Shown: piece after piece, positions 57,619 to 64,000 of the stretch
How the letters are laid out: every line of letters begins with the position of its first letter
How positions within the stretch are numbered: the stretch's first letter is position 1
Assembly (NCBI GenBank): GCA_963971305.1
Contig: OZ020308.1
Location: 20,183,092 to 20,247,091 of the forward strand
DNA: 64,000 nucleotides
Direction of reading: 5' to 3'
Source of the DNA: Arcuatula senhousia
Taxonomy: Eukaryota; Mollusca; Bivalvia; Mytilida; Mytilidae
Notes under the pieces: model-generated
Database searches by the model: none
Told to the model about the DNA's origin: nothing
Seen by the model: the letters and a program-made list of their open reading frames with translations, nothing else
Made by a program: the position numbers and the translations under genes

Positions 57619-58778
57619 CATGAAACTAGAAAAAACTGTTTTAGCACACTAAAACTGATGTCTCCCCTTCCTTGAATAACAAAAGTTCAATTTTGAGGTC
57701 AAAAGGTCAAAGTCACAATGACATACATCGTACAACAATTTTTTTAATAATGATACATCTATATTCTAAAGCCCTATGTCAAAGGATAAAAAAGTTATGG
57801 CCTGGAAGGCTTTGCATGTCAAATAAGCATTTATTTGACATTGAAGTCACAGGTCAAAGTCATTAAGGTTGGTGACACATTGTTCCAATGATGACACATT
57901 AAAATGTGAAAATTCAAAGCCTTTTGAATAGGATTAAAATATATATATGGCCCAGACATGTTTTATGTGTAAAAATAGCATTAATTTGACTTTGAGGTCA
58001 AAGGTCAAGGTCATATGAAGGTCATTCTGGTACGCGACACATCGTCTCTCGGCAAAATATCCACATGCTAAATATCAATGGATAAAACGTTATGACCAGG
58101 ACACACTTTGCACATAAAATTAGCATTAATTTGACCTTGAGGTCAAGGTCATCTGGTACAGGACACATCGTCTCATGGTGTGATACATCCACATGCCAAA
58201 TATGAAAGCCCTATGTCAAAGAACAAAAAAGTAATGGCCTGGAACACATTGGATGTGAAAAGAGCTTTAATTTGACCTTGAGGTCAAAGGTCAAGGTCAT
58301 GTGAAGGTCATTCTGGTATGCGACACATTGTCTCATGGCGAAACATCCACATGCCAAATATCAAAGGATAAAAAGTTATGACCAGGACACACTTTGCATG
58401 TAAAAGTAGCTTTAATTTGACCTTGAGGTCAAAGGTCAAGGTCATTCTGGTATGCGACACATTGTCTCATGGCGAAACATCAACATGTTAATTATTAAAG
58501 TCCTATGCCAAAGAACAAAAAAAGTTATGACACAGACACACTTTCCATGTAAAATAAGCATTAATTTAACCTTGAGGTCAAAGGACAATGTCATATGAAG
58601 GTCATTCTGGTTCGTGACACATCGTCTCATGGTGATACATCCACATACCAAATATCAAAGCCCAATCTCAAAGGATAAAAAAGTTATGGCCCGGACACGC
58701 TTTGTATGAGAAGAAGAAGAAGAAGAAGAACTGACACAAAAACAATATGTCTCCCCCTTCTGGGAAGGGGAGACATAA
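57619..58778 (+). repeat. Pearl-like repeat family C, 150-bp core units
   Basis: Begins near ATGTCTCCCCTTCC and ends with the hairpin ATGTCTCCCCCTTCTGGGAA/GGGGAGACAT. The core repeats TTGACCTTGAGGTCAAAGGT and AAGGTCATTCTGGTA about six or seven times. A (GAA)n run lies at 58708-58731. Confidence 0.8.
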
Positions 58779-58929
58779 TGATGATGATAAACGAAATATG
58801 GGGATGAGGTGGGAAACAAAGGACCGGTAAATTTAAAAGAACCACTGGAAAAGGGAAAAGGTGGGTAAGGGCGAAAAATTTTGCCTATGTGTTGCAGTAC
58901 TTGGCGGTTCACAAAGGGGTCTCTTACGT

Positions 58930-59449
58930 TAGTTAGTTAGTTCGTTAGTTAGTGCTTTACTCCCAAGCAGCACGATTTCGGCTATATCCGGGAGATGAAC
59001 ATGAAATTGGTGATACAATGAACATGAAATGATGATGAAGTGGAGGAAATGGGGACACAAGGCCAATCGGGTAGGAGAGTTTTGACTGCCACTGGAAAAA
59101 GGAGTGATGGGAAGGGACGGGAAAATTTAGCCTCCTGCATGGGGATCCTACGGGTCCTACTCTTACCGAGACCTGCAGCAGGGTTCTTTAACGTGCGAGG
59201 AACGTGACATTTTTCCCAACACGGTGCACCACTATGGTTTGCGGTCAGGTTTTCCGCATTATCGCCTGACGACCCCGCCTCTCTCGATGTCAGGGCTGCC
59301 CCATTCAACCACCTGGGGCACACATCCCAGTCGCTTTGTGGGCAAAGCGGCCTGACCCGATGTCGGGTTTCTGAGCGCTCTTTAGTGGACTTTTACCGAC
59401 AAGCTTAGCGCTGCTGCGGGCCTATTCGCCACCTGGAACCCGCACGGGT
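58930..59449 (-). repeat. SINE, TAAC-tail subfamily, nested in another SINE
   Basis: A 520-bp copy, reverse orientation, tail (TTAG)n at the left. Duplication GTCTCTTACGT / GTCTTTTACGT at 58919-58929 and 59450-59460, one mismatch. Confidence 0.9.
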
Positions 59450-59769
59450 GTCTTTTACGTGCATGAAGCGTGGCACTCTTCACACACGTAGGCCCACTAT
59501 GGTCGACAGTCAGGGTTTCCGTATTATAGACCTGACAACCCCCAGTTTTTAGTGAATCAAAACTTCGAATGTACGCTGAATTCAAATGGCTGCTTCCAGT
59601 AGCGATCATAGCTACATGGAGCAGGATCTTAAAACCCAGGTTCAAAAGTATTTTAGTTACTTAAACTATCAATATAGAACGTTTCTTACAAGACCTAACG
59701 TATTTAACGGCCTATGACTTAAATTGACTATGAAAAAGCGGTAAAACGAAAAAAAAATACGAGACTGAG

Positions 59770-59892
59770 AAACGAAAGAGAGAATTTATTCCGTCGTGGA
59801 AATCGGCCTACAAATGGTTGGAAAACACGGATACTGGTATGATTTGTACCATATGCCGCGAATATGAAAAGACAGGGACACTTACAATTTGA
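59770..59892 (+). pseudogene. Zinc-finger fragment of a hAT/ZNF862-like protein
   Basis: The plus strand reads KRKREFIPSWKSAYKWLENT, then MICTICREYEKTG, then a stop. The basic stretch with the W...W spacing and the C-x2-C pair match the N-terminal finger of ZNF862/KIAA1586-type hAT-derived proteins. Only this fragment remains. Confidence 0.45.
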
Positions 59893-59988
59893 GGCGGACA
59901 CCTTTCCTTTTCTCTCTCATAACCGGAAGTTTTTCTCACGGAATTGTTTGTTATTATCCGTTTAAATTCCAAAATTGTCTAAGATTCT

Positions 59989-60530
59989 TCCTACCTCAGA
60001 CATAGGTTGATCATCTTAGTAATAATCTGGTTCCCCAGTCTGGTATTTTTGGTTTAAATTTACTGTTTTATGCTCTTCATAATCATATAGTGTTTGGCAT
60101 TTTCAATATTTTTGGAAGAGCGCCTTTAATGAGTCTTGAATAGACGAAACGCGCGTCAGGCGTAACAAAATTCATTGTCTGGATTTTTGTTGTCATTTGT
60201 ATTTCGATCACCCGTGAAGTTTAGCACTGCTGGTAGAGTTTTAATTCCCCGAAGTTGGTCCGCTCCGGCACCAACACTTCTGTTTTGGAGAACACATCAA
60301 AGCTTAATTTTAAAAATTGTATTAACCCTAAGATTCTTCCTACCCCAGACATAGGTTGATCATCTTAGTAATAATCTGGTTCCTAGTTTGGTATTTTAGG
60401 TTTTACTGTTTTATGCTCTTTATAATCATATAATGTATGGCATTTTTTAATATTTTTGGTAGAGCGCCTCAGGTGAGTCTTGAATAGACAAAATTCATTG
60501 TCTTGAACTTTGTTGTCATTTGTATTTCAT
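59989..60530 (+). repeat. Imperfect tandem duplication, period about 343 bp
   Basis: ATTCTTCCTACCTCAGACAT (59989) and ATTCTTCCTACCCCAGACAT (60332) begin two similar segments that both run through CATAGGTTGATCATC and TGAGTCTTGAATAGAC to TTGTTGTCATTTGTATTTC. Confidence 0.8.
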
Positions 60531-61038
60531 AAGAAATTATTATGAGTGAGGAGATGACCAGCCGTGTTAGATAGATTATACAAGACTGAAATACCACATG
60601 CATGTCCTGTAGCATATGTATTTACCGTCTACAGTTTCACAAGCGAACAAACTTCAAACATATCAGCAAATGTTGAAAGAGAATGTAGATTAAATGGAAT
60701 GAATATCATTGCTTAATGCATTGACGGTGCATTTGCCAAATTAACTGTTCGTGGAGAGAAAAATGAACCATTAATGGTATTACAACTCAGTAAAGATGTC
60801 TGGAAGTTCGCGTGTAGTTTATCTAAACCAAATATCATAAGAATAATAACATCCACAGGGTGAATGTAGAAGTTGAAAACCTTTGATCGTGTGGTAGAAT
60901 CTTTCAATATTACGCTGTTACTTGATTCTCTGGATGGCAAATTAATTCTGAAAGGATCAATTGAAGTTGGTGAGCCTCAGAATGTATCACGCTTTTTTAA
61001 GACACCTACAACTTGAAGGAATCTTTTGCAAACGCAAC
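60531..61038. other. Possible decayed coding fragment, unidentified
   Basis: Plus-strand pieces such as DGAFAKLTVRGEKNEPLMVL and SFNITLLLDSLDGKLILKGS look protein-like but are broken by stops. No family recognised. Confidence 0.3.
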
Positions 61039-61466
61039 AGTTAGTTAGTTAGTTAGTTATTGCTTTACTCCCAAGCAGCACGATTTCGGCTATATCCAGG
61101 AGATGAACATGAAAATGGTGATACAATGAACATGAAATGATGATGAAGTGGAGAAAATAGGGACACAAGGCCAATCGGGTAGGAGAGTTTTGACTGCCAC
61201 TGGAAAAAGGAGCGATGGGTAGGGACGGAAAATTTTACCTCCTGCATGGGGATCCTACGGGTCCTACTCTTACCAAGACCTGCAGCAGGGTTCTTTAACG
61301 TGCCAGGAACGTGACATTTTTTCCAACAAGGTGCACCACTATGGTTTGCGGTCAGGTTTTCCGCATTATCGCCTGACGACCCCGCATCTCTCGATGTCAG
61401 GGCTGCCCCATTCAACCACCTGGGGCACACTTCCCAGTCGCTTTGTGGGCAAAGCGGCCTGACCCC
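61039..61466 (-). repeat. SINE, TAAC-tail subfamily, 5'-truncated, upstream of U5
   Basis: Reverse orientation, tail (AGTT)n at the left. It matches 58930-59449 but stops at GCGGCCTGACCCC. It ends about 100 bp before the U5 start and leaves the conserved U5 upstream region intact. Confidence 0.85.
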
Positions 61467-61506
61467 ATTGCTTAAAACCTTCTTTTTGCAGTCTGATTCA
61501 TGTTTG

Positions 61507-61530
61507 CTCACCGTAGGTATGTAAAATGTG
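61507..61530 (+). promoter_or_regulatory. Proximal sequence element of the U5 snRNA gene
   Basis: CTCACCGTAGGTATGTAAAA lies 37-60 bp upstream of the U5 start, at the normal PSE distance. It is conserved in the interrupted copy at 45664-45687 and resembles the vertebrate PSE consensus TCACC...AAAA. No TATA box is seen, consistent with RNA polymerase II transcription. Confidence 0.7.
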
Positions 61531-61566
61531 TGCAAAAGTGGGACTTTTGGCAATTCCAAATTTCAA

Positions 61567-61685
61567 GCACTCTGGTTTCTCTTCAACACCACGAATAAAT
61601 CTTTCGCCTTTTACTAAAGATTTCCGTGGAGAGGAACATTTTACGAGTCTATAGACTATTTTTCTGTACCCACATAGGTGGGGAA
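61567..61685 (+). ncRNA. U5: U5 spliceosomal snRNA
   Basis: The sequence follows metazoan U5: CACTCTGGTTTCTCTTC, then the invariant loop 1 CGCCTTTTACT (61605-61615), AAAGATTTCCGTGGAGAGGA closing stem 1, and a GAGT that pairs with ACTC at the start. An Sm-like site ACTATTTTTCTG (61655-61666) precedes a 3' hairpin, CCCAC-ATAG-GTGGG. The length of about 119 nt fits (human is about 116). U5 holds exon ends during both splicing steps in the U5 and U4/U6.U5 particles. The PSE upstream suggests it can be transcribed. It could still be a silent variant, since U5 is multicopy. Confidence 0.9.
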
Positions 61686-61837
61686 AATGCATTTCTTTAT
61701 GTGGCGTATGAATTGTGCCCTTTTGTATTATTGAGTAATTTGGTTTCATGGGTATTTATACCAAGTTTCGCGCTCTTCACATTCGTCGAGAAAAATTTTC
61801 ACACATGACCAGTTCGACAACTATAACTCGCTTTGAT

Positions 61838-62674
61838 ATGAGTCAACCCAGTTCGCCTAATCGTGACAACTCTAGTAATGGACAGCGGTCTTCTCGATTC
61901 TCACCTTAGGATGCTTTAGCTTTGTTTTCGCAAAATCTGGATTTAACTTTACAACGGCATAAGGGCGAGCTATTTAGAGAGATTGATGTTCGCATGTCCT
62001 CAAGAGAGAGCGAAGTTGCACAACCCGTTAAAACGCCAAATCTTCCAAAATTCAGGTACGAAACCAATGAAAAGCAGTTTAAATTTAATACTGATCGTCT
62101 AGATGAGATTGAAAAGGCTCTTAATCATCTTAAATCGGATTCAGTTCGTCCCGCTATTAAGTTGATTGAAAACGCCGCCGGTCAATTGAAGGAGAGAAAT
62201 AAAGTTCTTCGTATCGCGGACAAATACGGCTGGGAGGTAGTAGATGAGTACGTCGACGACCCGATCACTGACAACACTGACGACGCCACCAAACTTCGAC
62301 AGGCCGAATATCGAGCAAAGGTAAAAAGAAGAGAAAAGGCTCGCGATCGCTATATTCCTTATCAGTCGCTTCAGAACAACCAATTACAGCTCCAGTCAGG
62401 GAATCTCTCACAGGATGAGCTTTTTCGCAGGCCTAGCTCAGCATCTACAAGAGAAGTATATAAACCAAAGTCATATCAGCACCCCATTGGTTTCCGCCCA
62501 ACTTCAACAAGACCACAACAAATTTATTCCCAATCTGAGTATTTCTCGAATCAACGGCAACCAGAAAGAGAGCGGTGTTACTACTGTAATGGAGAGGGAC
62601 ACTGGGCCTATCAATGTCCAAAGAGATCCAGGTCATCTTCAACAGATCCATCAGGAGCCGGACAAAAACAATGA
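61838..62674 (+). pseudogene. DIRS-like Gag with one early stop
   Basis: The ATG at 61838 gives MSQPSSPNRDNSSNGQ and so on, then a TAG at 61907-61909. The frame continues in phase as a 250-codon ORF (LDLTLQRHKGELFREID...). A charged helical middle is followed by a CCHC zinc knuckle, CYYCNGEGHWAYQC (near 62575-62616), and a Ser-rich end. Its 3' part overlaps the pol frame by about 260 bp, with pol in the +1 frame. Confidence 0.7.
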
Positions 62675-64000
62675 TGCAGTTAAGTACAATTTTTCCCCTT
62701 TTTTAGCTCATTCTCGATATTATGAATTAGAAAGTCAAAGCAAGGTTCATAATTCGCAATTTGGTTCATTTAAAGTAGACAATTTACGAAATAATTTAGA
62801 TTTTTGGAAGAATACTTTGAAAGCTAATCATTTCGTTCTAAAGGTAATAGAATTTGGTTACTTAATTCCTTTTTTCGAAACGCCGCCGTCTGCTGTTCTT
62901 AAAAACAACGCTTCTTCTTTAAATCATTCATCTTTCGTTGAATCATCTATCAATGAACTTTTATTATCCGGAGTTGTAATTGAGTGCAAAGATCACATTC
63001 CGCGAGTAGTAAATCCATTGTCCGTTTCGGTCAACACACGTGGTAAAAAACGCCTGATATTAGATTTAAGACACGTTAACATGTACAATGAAAAGAGGAT
63101 ATTTAAATTTGAAGGTGTGCAAGAAGCTATTCAATTTGTCCAATCGTCAGGTTTTATGTTCTCTTTCGACCTTAAATTGGGTTATCACCATATTACTATT
63201 CATTAAGAGCATCAAACCTTTGTTGGATTTTCTTGGAATTTTTCCTCGGGCGTTCGTTATTTCATGTTTAAATGTTTACCATTTGGTTTATCTACAGCAG
63301 GACATGTATTTTCTAAAGTTCTTAGACCTCTAGTAAAGCATTGGCGGTCACAAGGTTACCGTATGATAGTTTATTTAGACGATGGATGGGGTTTTAATAC
63401 CGATTATTTGAAATGCAAGCATTTGTCTAATTTGGTTAAAAGGGATCTTTTAGATGCAGGCTTTTTTCCAAATTTCGATAAGAGCGTGTGGGAACCTACT
63501 CAAATTCTGACTTGGTTAGGTTTTCAATGGAATTTGCGTGAACTAACTTTGGTAATTCCTATGGACAAACTAGATCGATTCATTGATAACATTTTAGATG
63601 TTTATAAAAACTTCAATTGTTTAACAGCCAGGCAATTAGCCAGGGTTACAGGAAAAATCATTTCTTTTCTTCCAAGTTTCGGGAATATATGTCGAATTAT
63701 GTCTAGAAACATGCTCATGCTAATAGCAAGTAGCGATCATTGGGACGCTAAGATACATTTAACAGATGCGGCTTTACTTGAGTTAGACTTTTGGCTCGAC
63801 AACTGTAGGTTTTTGCCCTATAAAACCATTTTAGCATCGAAGTTTCTACCCGAGAGAATTATTTATACGGACGCAAGTGGTTATGCTTGCGCTGGTTTCT
63901 CTGTACAAACTAATAGCCACATTGTTCATAAAATGTGGTCTCCAGAAGAGTCCGTTAAAAGTTCAACTTTTAGAGAGCTATCTGCCGTTCGTATTACATT
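62415..64000 (+). pseudogene. DIRS-like Pol: reverse transcriptase and RNase H (one stop, incomplete)
   Basis: RT motifs: KKRLILDLRHVN, SFDLKLGYHHITIH, a TAA at 63204-63206, then in the same frame HQTFVGFSW, MFKCLPFGLSTAG, the catalytic YLDD near 63372-63383, WLGFQWN, and ARVTGKIISFLPSFGNICR. RNase H begins at YTDASGYACAGF near 63868. The LARxTGxIxS and FGNICRIMSR region is typical of DIRS1-group elements. The frame is open at the window end. Only the single stop breaks it here. Confidence 0.8.

Larger units (their letters stand above)
57531..59545 (-). repeat. ACTC-tail SINE split into three pieces
   Basis: Reverse orientation. The tail and 3' part are at 57531-57618, the middle at 58779-58929 and the 5' part at 59450-59545. 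The gaps are filled by a pearl-like family C repeat and a TAAC-tail SINE. Putting the pieces in order follows the intact SINE at 33053-33544. Confidence 0.8.
61690..64000 (+). mobile_element. DIRS-like retrotransposon, truncated by window edge
   Basis: A gag ORF with one CCHC knuckle overlaps a pol frame with DIRS-type RT and RNase H. The region before gag (61690-61837) is presumably its left terminal repeat, but the partner repeat and the tyrosine recombinase expected of DIRS elements lie beyond the window, so the class rests on RT style alone. Confidence 0.75.

Overview
The window is AT-rich animal DNA made almost entirely of transposable elements, most likely from a bivalve mollusc. The genus is not determinable by eye. 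The clues are a BEL/Pao LTR element, a DIRS-type element, spliceosomal introns, a U5 snRNA gene with a metazoan-type PSE, and dense copies of two short-repeat types that I associate with bivalve genomes: roughly 500-bp SINEs with tetranucleotide tails, and pearl/Helentron-like repeats with tandem cores. I see no convincing ordinary host protein gene.

Layout. (1) 1-8761: a young full-length BEL/Pao retrotransposon with 718-bp LTRs, a 5-bp target duplication and one in-frame stop near the end of pol. (2) 8780-12011: a decayed LINE inside a 3.1-kb segment flanked by 48-bp direct repeats. (3) 13819-42067: the main discovery candidate, a 28,249-bp DNA transposon with 397-bp terminal inverted repeats (TIRs) differing at only 2 positions and an 8-bp target duplication (GTGACATC). 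An intact P-element/THAP9-type transposase starts just inside the left TIR. A convergent, spliced gene for a Pif1-like helicase fused to a PHD finger starts just inside the right TIR, and this copy of it is broken. Nested in it are a 9.16-kb TIR element with an intact 1617-aa FEN1-like/CXC protein, a 4.94-kb element in the helicase intron, a SINE that split the helicase gene, and smaller repeats. (4) 43-47.3 kb: pieces of U5 snRNA genes interrupted by LINEs at nearly the same U5 position. (5) 47.4-61.5 kb: layered pearl-like repeats, SINEs, MITEs, a hAT-like element and a C2H2 zinc-finger pseudogene. (6) 61567-61685: an apparently intact U5 snRNA gene. (7) 61838 to the right edge: a DIRS-like element (gag plus RT/RNase H) cut by the window end.

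How the parts fit. In the giant element the two genes face each other and each starts within about 45 bp of a TIR, so the TIRs probably act both as transposase ends and as promoters. The transposase ORF is intact and the TIRs are nearly identical, while the helicase has many lesions. Either the helicase is dispensable, or the TIRs were homogenised, or the copy was moved in trans. The U5 loci suggest a LINE lineage that uses the U5 snRNA gene as its insertion target.
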